Positions 33,551 through 45,236 of a stretch of DNA of 64,000 nt are shown piece by piece. The notes under the pieces were generated by a model. It was given only the letters and a program-made list of their open reading frames with translations. It made no database searches and was not told where the DNA came from. How positions within the stretch are numbered: position 1 is the first letter of the stretch; each line of letters starts with the position of its first letter. Source of the stretch: Ailurus styani. Taxonomy: Eukaryota; Chordata; Mammalia; Carnivora; Ailuridae. The translations under genes were made by a program, and so were the position numbers. The stretch spans positions 6,281,936 to 6,345,935 of the forward strand of contig LNAC01000018.1 of assembly GCA_002007465.1 (NCBI GenBank), read 5' to 3'.

Positions 33551-33726
33551 TTTCAAGATTTTATTAGAGAGAAAGAGTGAGAGAGAGTACAAGTAGGGGG
33601 AGGGGAAGAGGGAGAAACAGATTTCCTGCTGAGCAGGGAGCCCAGTGCGGGGTTTGATCCTAGGACCCTGGGATCATAACCTGAGACAAAGGCGGACGCT
33701 TAACTGATGGAGCCACCCAGGCGCCC
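33551..33726 (-). mobile_element. Can-SINE
   Basis: caagattttattagagagaa...ggagccacccaggcgccc; flanks gaaagttatttat and gaaagttgtttgg suggest the target duplication. Confidence 0.88.
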
Positions 33727-33780
33727 TGAAAGTTGTTTGGTATCAAGCCACACTCTTATTTATTTTTTAAATTTATTTTA

Positions 33781-33962
33781 AAAAGTATTTTGTTTATTTA
33801 TTTATTTATTAAGTGGCACAGGGGGAGAGGGAAACAGAGAATCCCAAACAGGCTCCAGACTCAGTGTGGAGCCTGATGCAGGGCTCACGACCTAAGCCAA
33901 AGCCAAAACCAAAACCAAAACCAAGAGTTGGACACTTAACCGTTATGCTACCCCAGCACCCC
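33781..33962 (-). mobile_element. Can-SINE, diverged, with CCAAAA run
   Basis: Antisense SINE with an internal (ccaaaa)n expansion near 33899-33923 and head gctaccccagcacccc. Confidence 0.82.
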
Positions 33963-34046
33963 AAGGTGATACTTATTTTTAAATAACGTAAGTCTTTAAC
34001 CTAATATCTCAGGCTATTGTATGTAGTGCTTTTCTATTTGTTTCAG

Positions 34047-34191
34047 GTCTATGCTTGGGGCTGTGGAGCTTGTCTAGGTTGTGGTTCTTCAGAAGCTACT
34101 GCTTTGAGACCCAAGCTTATTGAAGAACTGGCTGCCACGAGAATAGTCGATATTTCTATTGGAGATAGTCATTGTTTGGCTCTTTCTCATG
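34047..34191 (+). CDS. HERC1: HERC1 coding exon 8 (residues 635-683, RLD1)
   Basis: 145 nt, phase 0 in and phase 1 out. It encodes VYAWGCGACLGCGSSEATA then RIVDISIGDSHCLALSH, an RCC1 blade. The acceptor has the strong tract tttctatttgtttcag. Confidence 0.96.
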
Positions 34192-34285
34192 GTAACGTCG
34201 TTTGTTTTTAAAAGAAATAGTATTAACTGTTACCTTCTATAAATGTAGTACTTTTAAATTTGGCTTTTCTTTATTTTATTTTTAG

Positions 34286-34457
34286 ATAATGAAGTTTATG
34301 CCTGGGGCAATAACTCAATGGGGCAGTGTGGCCAAGGAAATTCCACAGGTCCTATTACTAAACCAAAGAAAGTGAGTGGCTTAGATGGCATAGCTATTCA
34401 GCAGATCTCTGCTGGAACATCACATAGTCTGGCATGGACTGCTCTTCCTAGGGATAG
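34286..34457 (+). CDS. HERC1: HERC1 coding exon 9 (residues 683-740, last RLD1 blade)
   Basis: 172 nt, preceded by the shortest GT-AG intron of the locus (94 bp, 34192-34285). It encodes DNEVYAWGNNSMGQCGQG and ISAGTSHSLAWTALPRD, closing the first propeller. It leaves at phase 2 within Arg740. Confidence 0.96.
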
Positions 34458-34779
34458 GTAAGAATGCCACATTTAAAAATTCTTGTGTTCTAATAACAAA
34501 CACCAGTGAAAACAAAAATAATTGTACTTTTTTCATAAAATACCCTTCTGAACATTTCTAGTATTGATTTTTTTTTACTATCAGAGACATGACATCTAGT
34601 TTTTTTTATTTGAATGTTGAGATTATATAAGCAAGAAGTTATACCCTGTATTTATGATATTTTCTTAATTTAAGTGTCTTTTAAACATTTTGAATTCCTT
34701 CTCTGTCTCTAGATCTGATTTTAAAAATTAAATGTCTCCATATTAAGAGGAAGTTACATTAAAGTCAGAACTAGGTTTT

Positions 34780-34982
34780 TAAAAAATTTTTTTTAAGATT
34801 TTATTTATTTGGCAGAGAAAGTGAGAGAGAGCAAGAGGGCATGAGTGGGGAAGGACGGAGGGAGAGAAGCAGACTCCCTTGCTGAGGAGGGAGCCTGATA
34901 CAGGTCATGATCCTAGCCCTGACCCTGGAATCATGACCTGACCAAAGGCAGATGCTTAACCAACTGAGCCACCTAGGCGCCC
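34780..34982 (-). mobile_element. Can-SINE
   Basis: Target duplication cagaactaggtttt at 34766-34779 and 34983-34996. Confidence 0.92.
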
Positions 34983-35148
34983 CAGAACTAGGTTTTATTA
35001 AACAGTTGATTAGCCTCAGTGGCCTTTGTCTGGTTGGTTTTTTTGAAAACAATTAGTGGCTATACTTCTTAAATAAAGGAAGTTACTTTTGCAGAAATTT
35101 AGCTTTTTCCTAAAGAAATAACCATATCTTTTTAGAAAACCAGGTAGA

Positions 35149-35363
35149 GGGCGTCTGGGTGGCTCAGTGGGTTAAAGCCTCTGCTTTCGGCTCAGGTCAT
35201 GATCTCAGGGTCCTGGGATCGAGGCCCACATCGGGCTCTCTGCTCAGCGGGGAGCCTGCTTCCTCCTCTCCCTGTCTCTCTGCCTGCCTCTCTGCCTACT
35301 TGTAATCTCTCTCTCTGTGTCAAATAAATAAATAAAAAATCTTTAAAAAAAAAAAAAAGAAAA
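35149..35363 (+). mobile_element. Can-SINE
   Basis: Target duplication agaaaaccaggtaga at 35134-35148 and 35364-35378. Close to consensus. Confidence 0.93.
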
Positions 35364-35684
35364 AGAAAACCAGGTAGATGATTTTTATTAGGACTGTGAA
35401 TTTTAAGGAATTTTAGGGGTGTTTCAGATATTTTCAGATGCACGTGGGCTAATTTAAACCTGGCGTGTATTATATTTGCCTTCCACATCTTCGATTCAGA
35501 TGGATTTTTTATGACATTCTAACCAATAAAAAACATTTATAGATAATTACCCTCCAAAACAAAAGCTAAAAATATAATATCTTAATTATAAATAATTTGC
35601 CATTCATATTAAATTTGCAGCTTCCCAAGAGTTGGTTCCCAAGATCTTCACAGTCTTCATGAGAGTCTTTGGGAGTTGTTCCTT

Positions 35685-35894
35685 TTTTTTTTTTTTTAAA
35701 GATTTATTTATTTATTTGAGAGAGAGAGTGAGTGAGTGCACATGAATGGGGGGAAGGGCAGAGGAAGAGAATCCCAAGCAAACTTCCCACTGAGTGTGGA
35801 GCCTGATGTGGGGCTTGATCTTATGGCCTGTGAGATCATGTCCTAGCCAACACTAAGAGTCATATGCTTAACTGACTGAGCCACCCAGGTGCCC
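35685..35894 (-). mobile_element. Can-SINE
   Basis: T-run tail, aaagatttatttatttattt...gccacccaggtgcccc; flanks gggagttgttcctttt / aggagttgttctttt. Confidence 0.9.
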
Positions 35895-36284
35895 CAGGAG
35901 TTGTTCTTTTAATAGCTTTCAGTTTACTGTTCTACAGAGTTTGGCTATTTTTCTTAATATGAAATACACATTTTATAGACCCTTAGAACCATAAGACTGT
36001 AGTAGATCCTATGGCTCAGGTCTTTGCCTTTAAATGAGTGAATATCCAACCTTCCAAAGCAGGTTGAGTCTATATGTTTTCTCTTTGAAGAACTTTAGGG
36101 ATGGCCAATTTTTGGTTTTCCTTGGTTGATAAAATGAAGGGTTTTAACTTTTATAGTCAAGAAGGCTTTCTGTATATTTTGTTGAAATTTTTCAGCTTAA
36201 TTAATGGTTTAAATTTTGTTTTTGATCATGTTTGAAAATTCTTCTGTTAAGGCTGTTATGTGGTTTTCTTATGCTTCCTTCTAG

Positions 36285-36419
36285 ACAAGTTGTTGCATGG
36301 CACCGACCTTATTGTGTAGATCTTGAAGAGAGTACCTTCTCACACCTGCGTTCTTTTCTTGAGAGATACTGTGATAAAATAAACAGTGAGATTCCCCCAC
36401 TCCCTTTCCCTTCATCAAG
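36285..36419 (+). CDS. HERC1: HERC1 coding exon 10 (residues 740-785)
   Basis: 135 nt, completing Arg740 and ending at phase 2 in Arg785. It encodes QVVAWHRPYCVDLEEST...FLERYCDKINSEIPPLPFPSSR, a linker after RLD1. The neighbouring intron opens gtatgt and soon carries a (GT)n run. Confidence 0.95.
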
Positions 36420-36442
36420 GTATGTTATATACATGTATATTG

Positions 36443-36466
36443 GGGGGTGTGTGTGTGTGTGTGTGT
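36443..36466 (+). repeat. (GT)n microsatellite
   Basis: About ten GT units shortly after the donor of coding exon 10. Confidence 0.85.
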
Positions 36467-36747
36467 ATCTATTAATTATTCATTTTGAGTTTGACTTACT
36501 TTTCTTTTTTGTTCTATTTGCCCCTCAATTATATTAAACTTCTTTAGACTCTAAAAAAGAGCTAAACTTAGGTACTTATTGATAATGACCTTTAGGAAAA
36601 GTTACCCATGATTTCATGAATTATGTTTTAAAAATCACTATTGGTTGTAATTTGACAAAATTTTTAAAGAGAAAAAAATGTTACCCAAACTGGATAGCAC
36701 ATGCTCTTTTATGTTCCAGAAGTTCACAGCACTTTGTTTGGTTTCAG

Positions 36748-36913
36748 GGAACACCACAATTTCCTTAAGCTATGCCTGAAGCTGCTTTCAAATCACCTTG
36801 CTCTTGCACTTGCGGGAGGGGTCGCTACCAGCATTCTTGGGAGACAAGCAGGTCCACTTCGAAATTTGCTTTTCAGACTGATGGATTCAACTGTCCCAGA
36901 TGAAATTCAAGAG
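36748..36913 (+). CDS. HERC1: HERC1 coding exon 11 (residues 785-840)
   Basis: 166 nt following a 328-bp GT-AG intron (36420-36747). It encodes EHHNFLKLCLKLLSNHLALALAGG and NLLFRLMDSTVPDEIQE, a helical, leucine-rich segment with no named domain that I recognise. Ends phase 0, donor gtaagc. Confidence 0.95.
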
Positions 36914-37204
36914 GTAAGCATATAGGACTTGGAATCTGTATCTCAAGCCACATCTTTCCCATAAGTTGTAGTTCATAAATGCAACCGTATATTGGAAAAC
37001 TTCAATTGTTCTTTCCCTTACTCCTTTTCTTGGTGGGAGTAAATGTTTTTAGCTAACTCATCTTTGGGAAGCTTTTCATTCCCTGCTTCCCTGCCAGGTT
37101 AGGTTTCTTTTGTATGTGTTCTCATTGCATCACATTGTATTGTAGTTGTCTGTTCACAAACATGTCTGTCTTTTCCACCAGAGGATAAATTTCTGAGGTC
37201 AGGG

Positions 37205-37850
37205 ACCAAGTTTTAGTTTTTTATTATGGTAAAATACATATTACATAAAATTTACTATCTTAAACTTTTTTTTGAGAGAGAGAGGGGATGGGAATGGAAG
37301 GAGGTAAAAGCAAGAATCTTGAGAAGGCTCCATTCCCAGCTCAGAGCCTAATGCAGAGTTCGATCTCACAACCCTGAGATCATGACCTGAGCCAAAATTA
37401 AGAGCTGGACGCTTAACTGATTGAGCCACCCAGGCGTGCCTATCTTAACCACTTTTAAATATAGTTTAGTGGTATTAAATACATTCATAATGTTCAGCCA
37501 TCACCACTATCCATCTTCATAATTCTTTTCATCTTTTAAAATTGAAATTCTATACCCATCAAACAATAACTCCTCATTCTCCCCTTTCTCCAGCTTCTGG
37601 TAGCCACCATTCTACTTCCTGTCTCTTTGATTTTGACTCTCTAAATGTGTCATAGAAGTGGAATCATAAAACTGTTTGTCTTTTTGTGACTGGCTTATTT
37701 CACTTAGCATAATGTCCTCGAGGTTCATCCATGTTGTAGCAATGTGTCAGAATTTCCTTCCTTTCTAAGGCTTAATAATCTGCTGTTGTACATATATATC
37801 ACATTTTGCTTATCCACTCATCCATCATCTTTATGATCTTGGATTAGGCA
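37205..37850 (-). repeat. old L1M 3' fragment
   Basis: Antisense: ttcagccatcaccactatcc, ttctggtagccaccattc, gacttatttcacttagcat-type and gaggttcatccatgttgtag. Split by a SINE at 37265-37440. Confidence 0.75.
37265..37440 (-). mobile_element. Can-SINE in old L1M
   Basis: gagagagagaggggatggg...gattgagccacccaggcgtgcc, with ctatctta on both sides. Confidence 0.87.
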
Positions 37851-38026
37851 ATAGTTTCTTAGATTTGACACCGACAGCATAGGCAACCAAAAAAGAGAGA
37901 GAAATTGGACTTCATCAAAATGGGAAAACATTTATGCCTCAAGGGACATTATCAAGAAAACATATAACTCATACATAGAATGGGAGGAATATTTATAAAT
38001 CATATGTCTGATAATATTCTAGTTTC

Positions 38027-38237
38027 TAGAGGCACCTGGGTGGCTCAGTCAGTTAAGCGTCTGCTTTCAGTTCAGTTCATGATCCCGGGGGCCTGGAATC
38101 CAGGCCCTGTCCCTCCATCTGTGCCCCCCCCCCAGCTCAGAGGGGAGTCAGCTTCTCCCTTTACCTGTGCCCCTCCCCCTGCTCATGCTCTCTCTCTCTC
38201 ATTCTCTTTCAAATAAATAAATAAAATCTTAAAAAGA
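38027..38237 (+). mobile_element. Can-SINE in old L1M
   Basis: Target duplication aatattctagtttc at 38013-38026 and 38238-38251. Confidence 0.93.
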
Positions 38238-38517
38238 AATATTCTAGTTTCCAGAATATATAAAGAATCTTTACAACTCAACAATAAAACAGATAAATAG
38301 CCTAACTTTATTTATTTATTTTTAATAACCCAGCTTTGAAAATGAGCAAAGAATTTTGAGTTGACATGTGTCCAGAGAAAATATGCATATGGCCAATAAG
38401 TACATGAAAAAATGGTCAACAGTCTTAGTCATTAGGGAAATGCAAATCAAAGTCACAATGAAACACTACTTCACAACCACTCAGTGGCTATAATCAAAAA
38501 GACAGGATTGTGTTAGG

Positions 38518-38625
38518 ATGTAGAGAAATTGAAACTCTTGTATATTGCTGGTGTTAATGTAAAAATGTTAATGATGTAGAGAAATTGGAACTCTTGTATA
38601 TTGCTGGTCTTAATGTAAAGCAATA
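38518..38625 (+). repeat. 55-bp tandem duplication in old L1M
   Basis: Two copies of gatgtagagaaattg(a/g)aac... starting at 38518 and 38573. Confidence 0.85.
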
Positions 38626-38709
38626 TAGTTGCTTTCGAAAGCATGTAGTTCCTTAAATAGTTAAATGTTAAGTTACCATATAATGTAGCATTTCCACATT
38701 TAGGTCTGT

Positions 38710-38931
38710 TTTTTTTTTCTCTCTCTCTCTTTTTTTAAGATTTTATTTATTTATTTGACACAGAGAGAGAGATAACGAGTAGGTAGAGAGGCAGGCAGAG
38801 AGAGAGAGAGAGAAGGAAGCCGACTCCCTGCCGAGCAGGGAGCCTGATGCAGGGCTCAGTCCCAGGACCCTGAGATCATGACCTGAGCCGAAGGCAAAGG
38901 CATTAACCCACTGAGCCACCCAGGTGCCCCC
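38710..38931 (-). mobile_element. Can-SINE in old L1M
   Basis: Target duplication ccacatttaggtctgt at 38694-38709 and 38932-38947. Confidence 0.93.
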
Positions 38932-40842
38932 CCACATTTAGGTCTGTACCCAAGAGAATTTTCACTCAAAAACTTGTACAGGAATGTTCATAGCAATATT
39001 TATCATAATAACCAAAAAGTGGAATAAACAAATGTCTGTCAACTAATGAATGGATGAGCTAAATGTGGTATGTCTGTACCAAGATAATTTTATTCAGGAG
39101 TAAAAAGAAAGGAGATTCTGATAACATGCTACAACATGACTGAACCTTATAAGCATTGTGCTAAGTGAAAGAAGCCAGTCACAAAAGGCCATATATTATA
39201 TGATTGTATGTATATGAAATGTACAGAGTAGGCAAACCCATAGAGAAAGTAAATCAATTGGTTGTTAGGGGTTGGGGGAGGGAGAGAGGGAAGTGACTGC
39301 TCATAGACACAGAATTTCTTTTTGGGGTGATGAAAATATCCTAAAATTAGAATGGGGTGATGGTTGCACAACTCTGTGAATATACTAAACCACTGAATTT
39401 TATACTTAGAAAAAAAGGTGAATTTTATGACATGTGAATTACATATCAATAAAAGATAACTGATTTTTCAACTGGAGAGACATATCCCTGGCATGTGGAT
39501 AGAGGAAATACTAACCTGGTGGTGAATGGGAACTTTGTTGTTTCAGTATTTATCAGGAATGATAGTGTAGTATTTTTAAAAGGTCAAAAAGTACTGTAAT
39601 AAAATAAGGAAAGTAAACTTTAAAAATTATCTTTAGCAATTGTTTATTTATTCCTTGACTGTCCTTGGTAGTTACTCTATTAGGGGAGTCCTTCGGAGAT
39701 GAATTCTCAGGATGTGGACAAAGCTCTTTCTGTTCCTTATTTCTGAAAGTTCTAGTAACTTTGTTTTGTTAACTTTATCTGTTCTTTTGTTAACTATCTG
39801 TTCCTTTGAGGAATCCTATTTAGTATCCCATATTACAGTTAATTGTTGTTTCTCCTTAGTCTTTTACACCGTGTCACAATTCCTCATTTTTTTCCATGTC
39901 TTTCATGACCTAGACAATTTGCGAGTCATGGTCAGTTATTTTATTGAGTATCTCTGTTGTTTTCTCATGATTGGCCTGGGGTTATGCATTTTTGGCAAGA
40001 ATTCCACAGAAATGATGTGTACACCACATCATGGAGTTCATGGTATTGGTGTGTTTTGTAACTGGAGATTTTGACTGTGATCACTTGGTTAAGATGGTGT
40101 CTGCTGGGTTTTATCTCCATCAGTAGCTTCTGAGAGAGGGTAGAGAGGAAAAATATTCCTTAAAAATACACTCACAGTGAAGTAAGTTTTGAATTAAATA
40201 TCTTCATGAATAGTTGAGGGCATAGAATTCTAATTGAAATCATTTTCCTATTAAGAATTCATTCTCCCGTAGAAGTCATTGTCTTCTAGCTTTCAGTGTT
40301 ACTACTCAGAAAATCAGTGCTCTTCAGATTTTTATCCTTTGTATGGAAATCTGTTTTTCTCTCTGGGTTCTATAGCAAGTTCTATTTGTCCTTTGTGTTC
40401 TCACATTTCAGAATAATACGAACTGATATGGGTCTGTTGTTAACCATTGTGGTTTATACTTGGGTGGACCCTTTTAATTTTGAAACTCATAGTCTTCAGT
40501 TTTAAGAAGTTAGCTTGGAGTATATTGTATATTGATTTCCTCTTCTGTGTTTTCTCTTTCTGGAACTCCTCATTATCGGGATACTAGACCTCCTGGATGA
40601 GTCCTCATAATTTTTCTTGTGTTTTCTTTCCTGTTTTCCATTTTCCTCCAACTACTTCATGAGAAATTTAATTTTATATTCTAAACCTTCTTTTGAGGTT
40701 TTTAAAACCTGCTGTATTCTAAATTTAAAAGAGCTCTTAATCCTCAAGAGTCTTTTTTTTTCTAGTCCAACACCCTCATTTTACTGTTAAAGAAGCTATG
40801 ACCCTGAAAAATTATGAGGCCTAAAACAATGCAGCTGTTCTT

Positions 40843-41048
40843 TTTTTTTTATTTATTAAAGATTTTATTTATTTATTGGAGAGAGAGAGTGAGAGTGTGT
40901 GAGATAGAGCATGAGAGGGGAGAAAATCAGAGGGAGAAGCAGACTCCCCATGGAGCTGGGAGCCCAATGTGCTCAATCCCAGGACTCTGGGATCATGTCC
41001 TGAGCTGAAGGCAGTTGCTTAACCAACTGAGCCACCCAGGTGCCCTGT
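40843..41048 (-). mobile_element. Can-SINE
   Basis: Target duplication gcagctgttctt at 40831-40842 and 41049-41060. Confidence 0.92.
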
Positions 41049-41110
41049 GCAGCTGTTCTTAATAGCTACCTGCATGTTTGTTGGTCTAAGTCCTTCTTGT
41101 TTTAAAATTC

Positions 41111-41316
41111 TTAATTTATGGTCACATGGATGTCTCAGTCAGTTAAGCTTCTGCCTTCAGCTTGGGTCATGATCCTGGGGTCTTGGGATTGAGCCTCACT
41201 TCGGGCTCCCCACTCATTGGGAAGCCTGCTTCTCCCTCTCCCTCCACTCATGCTCACTCCCTGTGATGCCCTCTGTCTCTCTCCCTCTCTCTCTTTCTCA
41301 AATAAATAAAAATCTA
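41111..41316 (+). mobile_element. Can-SINE, diverged
   Basis: gtcacatggatgtctcagtc...aaataaataaaaatct, tail to tail with the following - strand SINE. Confidence 0.87.
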
Positions 41317-41321
41317 TTTTT

Positions 41322-41519
41322 TAAAGATTTTATTTATTTATTTGAGAGAGAAAGGCAGAGATAGCAACAGAGAGCATGAGTGAGCATGACCTGGGAGGTG
41401 AGGGAGAAGCAGACTCCTCACTGAGTGGGGAGCCTGATGCGGGTCTCAATCTTGGGACCCTAAGATCATGACCTGAGCCGAAGGCAGACAACCAACTGAC
41501 TGAGCCACCCAGGCGCCCT
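41322..41519 (-). mobile_element. Can-SINE
   Basis: aaagattttatttatttattt...gactgagccacccaggcgccct. Forms an inverted pair with 41111-41316. Confidence 0.9.
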
Positions 41520-41639
41520 AATAGATACAACCTTTAAATAAAATAAAATAAAAATAAATAAAATAAAAATTTCAACCTAAATGCCCAATTCTCAGGGCAT
41601 TTCAGACTTTCTGTGAGCCCATAAACCATGTTAGTTATC

Positions 41640-41860
41640 TGTGTGTGTGTTCATTCAAGTTTGTACTTCCTTTTACTTTCCCTATATATCCTTTCACACT
41701 TAAAATTACTTGCCTCAGGGTCTCTTTCCCACTAGACTATAGGCTTACAAAAGCAGGACTTTTGTCTGTCTTGTTCATTTCCACGTCTATAGCACCTTGC
41801 AAAGAGTCTTACCAGGCTCTATGTTATACAGTCAATACTAAATATTTGTTGAATGATGAT
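41640..41860 (+). repeat. L2 3' end
   Basis: ccactagactataggcttac...tttgtctgtcttgttcattt...tatagcaccttgc...aatatttgttgaatgatg is L2 tail sequence. Confidence 0.75.
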
Positions 41861-42079
41861 TAGCTATTAGTGGCAAATTCAAAATATGTATTCTAGTCTA
41901 CTTAAAGACATCTAAAGGATTGCATGCTTGCTTTTTTCATGTCGCTTTCTTCAGACTTCTGTGATCTACCTTCTTCAGACTTCCATGATCCTAACAAATC
42001 AGTGCATTTATTTTTCATGTGTTTCTGTTAAAAAGATAAAGAGTAGGGAAGTAAATACACTTTTCTTTTTTGATACTAG

Positions 42080-42205
42080 GTGGTAATTGAAACTCTGTCA
42101 GTGGGAGCAACCATGCTATTACCTCCATTACGAGAACGTATGGAATTGCTTCATTCTCTTTTACCCCAAGGACCTGATAGATGGGAAAGCTTATCTAAAG
42201 GACAG
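42080..42205 (+). CDS. HERC1: HERC1 coding exon 12 (residues 841-882)
   Basis: 42 codons, phase 0 at both ends: VVIETLSVGATMLLPPL...QGPDRWESLSKGQ. Acceptor gatactag, donor gtgagc. Linker region between RLD1 and the SPRY domain. Confidence 0.95.
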
Positions 42206-43111
42206 GTGAGCCTTTGCATGGTATCTAAGTAAACCAGTAATATCACAGACACTGAAATAGACTGAGGGGGAAATAAAGCTATCGATTACCATGTGTTCAT
42301 GGAATAATACTTTATGAGTTTAGTAAATCCTAATATTTAATGTTTTCTGCTGTAAGAGTTCCCAGAATTCTAATGAACTTGTGAAGCAAATAGTAATCTA
42401 TTAAATGATTTGGGGCTAATTATTAAAATTTAATAATTTTTTTGCCTATACTATCAAACCAGAGACATTTTAGTTTATAGTGTGCTAAGTTGAAACCAAG
42501 GTCATGTGCTACTGTTGGTTCCATGCCCAGAACGTTTATATATATATGCTTATATATAAAAAAGTAAAAGAAGATGACTGTTATGAAAATGTAGTTGAGG
42601 ACATGAATGTGCTTATTCTTCTCATTTTATGTACATTAAAATAAGTACATTTTGCTCGACCAAGTAGAACTATCAATTGTAGAGTTATAGATTTCAGGGG
42701 AAAAGTCGTACTTATTGGCAATATAATATCCACAGAAGCCTCCAATGAGTAGTTTTCAGTAGTTTAGATTTCAGATGATTTATCTTAAATAGTAGAATAA
42801 ATAGTTACTTTCATAATTCTATAAAATACATAGTATAATTTATCTGTTGACATCTCCTACTCTTAAAAGTCTTAAAGTCCTTATGTAGAGAGTACCATTT
42901 TGTTTAGAGTTTTGGGTATTATAGTAAAAGAAGGAATAAAATATTGTAAGTTACATTTTTCCAAATGGTATCCGTGGAATAACTTTTCTTTTAATTATAC
43001 ACTTCCTGAAATATCAGGATATTAAGCGAGATCACTTTTTTTCTCTTTAAGTGCATTTTAAACTAATTATTTATTTGTACCTCTTTCATTGATGAAAATA
43101 TTTTTCTTTAG
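42206..43111 (+). other. HERC1 intron, 906 bp
   Basis: GT-AG intron, AT-rich, with no recognised repeat. Confidence 0.85.
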
Positions 43112-43333
43112 AGAATGCAACTGGATATCATTCTGACAAGTTTGCAAGATCATACCCATGTAGCTTCCTTACTTGGGTATAGCTCGCCCTCTGATGCTGT
43201 TGACCTCTCTTCTGTGTGTACTGGCTATGGAAACCTGTCAGATCAACCTTATGGTACTCAGAGCTGCCATCCAGACACTCATTTGGCTGAAATTTTGATG
43301 AAGACTCTCTTAAGAAATTTAGGATTTTATACA
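43112..43333 (+). CDS. HERC1: HERC1 coding exon 13 (residues 883-956)
   Basis: 74 codons, phase 0 at both ends: RMQLDIILTSLQDHTHVASLL...LAEILMKTLLRNLGFYT. Strong acceptor (atatttttctttag) and donor gtaagt. Confidence 0.96.
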
Positions 43334-44830
43334 GTAAGTTGCTCTTTTTCTTTGTAGTAAAGAAAGAATAAAGCTTGGATTTTTTTGTTTTTTGTGTTTC
43401 TTTTTTGGAAGGGATAGGGATGGCTTCAGATTAAGGTAGTTTGACTTTTAAATACATATGAAATAGAAAAAACTCTAGATTCCACTCCCCCAGAGGCAGA
43501 ACACATGTGTCAGATCTTCTGAAATATTGTATGAGCTAAATGACCTGTAATTGAGAATTCCAAAAAGATTTTTTTTTTAGAATTTTACCAAGTTTTTCTT
43601 ATGTTAATGTTCAAAAATAAACAAATAAAAATAGTCATCAACATTTTTCAAGAGAAGAACAATGAGGAAGGGATTAACCTTACCAGATACAAACCTATAA
43701 TTACAGTGTGGTTGGTACTTACTAGGAATAGGCTGGTCAGTAGGAGAGAAGACAATGGACACTACAGCTTTCCCTGTGTTAGGACACTCTTAATTCCTAA
43801 GTGTTTCTTAGATCCATCTCTCCCCCCACCCCCATTTCTGTGGGTTCTAACCCACAACATCATGACCTAATGCTAATAGCATTGTTGTAGTTATTGTCAC
43901 TTTTTGCTGGTCTCTTCTCTGCATCTTACTGCTGGACTAACTCCAGCAGTAGTAAATTAAAACCCCTTCAGACCCTTCATCGTTTGGCTGACACACCACT
44001 CATCTGAGCTTGTGGACATGGCATTATCTGTTTCCAGCTTGCTCTAGTAATCTGTGACTTCTTCAGGGAAGCCTTACCCAGATAACCCTATTTAACTGTG
44101 TAATTATAACTTAGTGTAACTTCAGCAATTTTTAGAGACAAGGTATACTGTGTAACTAACTTTGAATGGTTTGTGTATCTTTTCGTATTGTCTCTTAGAC
44201 ATTGTCAGGGTTAGGTGTGTATCTTCTTCTGTGCAAGTCTTAGTGTTCTGTTCTGTCCACATTAAAAGGTGGATAAATCTGAATGACAGTTGGACCTATA
44301 TAATTATTTTCTTTTAGATTTAAAAATATATATTTGATCTGATGTTTGGCTGCACATGGAATGGGAACAATGTCATAATGTCATTTGTTATTGACAGGAT
44401 ATTTTTTCCCAAAGTCATTAGGAACATTTGTGCAGCATGAAAGAAAGTGCCTTTCTCTTAAAGTGGACTAGCTGTCACTATCAAGTGTGAAGCCCATGGA
44501 TGGGATTCTTAACACCACAAATATAGTTTGATGCACTTGTCCTTTGGAAGAAAACATCATCCAGTTACTGTGATTTGATAGTTTTGCCTTCAGCTCTAGA
44601 AGCTGCTGTAGGTAATTAGTGGTATGTCGTTAGGGAACCTCCTTGCGTAGCTGCTACAGGTACTTTAGGCAAGAATCTAAACTCCTCAAGTCAGAGCTTT
44701 CTTAATGCTTTTATTTGTCCTTCTTACAAAGGAAGATATAATCTTGCATTTATATAATTAAAAGCGTCATGTGCACAATGATGTGAACACATGAGACACT
44801 GTTGAGCTGCATACTCAAAAATGGTTAAGG

Positions 44831-45022
44831 TGGGGCACTGGGTGGCTCAGTCATTAAGCATCTGCCTTCAGGTCAGGTCATGATCCCAGGGTCCTGGGAT
44901 CAAGCCCTACATCGGGCTCCCTGCTCGGTGGGGAGCCTGCTTCACCCTCTCCCACTCCCACTCCTTCTGCTTGTGTTCCCTCTCTCACTGTGTCTCTCTC
45001 TGTCAAATAAATAAAAAAAAAG
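44831..45022 (+). mobile_element. Can-SINE
   Basis: tggggcactgggtggctcag...gtcaaataaataaaaaaaaa. Confidence 0.9.
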
Positions 45023-45236
45023 TTAATAATAAATTTGATATTGTATGTATTTTACTACAATTAAAGATAAAATTAGTGAAAAAGAAAATAAAGTAATGCC
45101 TTTCTAATGCCATTAGGGCTGGGGTAGATGTGTATGATATATGGAAATGGAAATAAAATATTAACTGCTTTTGGACAAAATCATAAATTATTGTTTCTTT
45201 CTAAAGTGTTTTAAACCTGTCATGTTCTTTTACTTT

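Larger units (their letters stand above)
30690..34046 (+). other. HERC1 intron, 3.4 kb
   Basis: GT-AG intron with four - strand Can-SINEs and a TTTG-rich tract near 31612-31672. 31680-33530 contains a faint MIR-like segment near 32040-32240 and otherwise nothing recognised. Confidence 0.9.
34458..36284 (+). other. HERC1 intron, 1.8 kb
   Basis: GT-AG intron with three Can-SINEs (-, +, -), annotated separately. The remainder shows nothing recognisable. Confidence 0.9.
37860..39455 (+). repeat. old L1M 3' half, sense
   Basis: Order of features: ttggacttcatcaaaatggg, ggccaataagtacatgaaaa, caacagtcttagtcattagg, then gtacaggaatgttcatagc, ccaaaaagtggaataaac and the 3' UTR gatggttgcacaactctgtg ending caataaaa. 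This is the end of ORF2 plus 3' UTR of an old L1. Two SINEs interrupt it, and a 55-bp tandem duplication lies at 38518-38625. Confidence 0.8.
36914..42079 (+). other. HERC1 intron, 5.2 kb
   Basis: The largest intron within the window. It holds old L1M fragments on both strands (about 37205-39455), six Can-SINEs and an L2 tail. 39460-40830 contains AT-rich, possibly L1-derived sequence without clear boundaries. Confidence 0.9.

Noticed and set aside
39712..40074. 120-codon + strand open frame
   Set aside because: Lies in an intron, is Phe/Leu/Ser-rich as expected for AT-rich DNA, and has no recognised domain or splice link.
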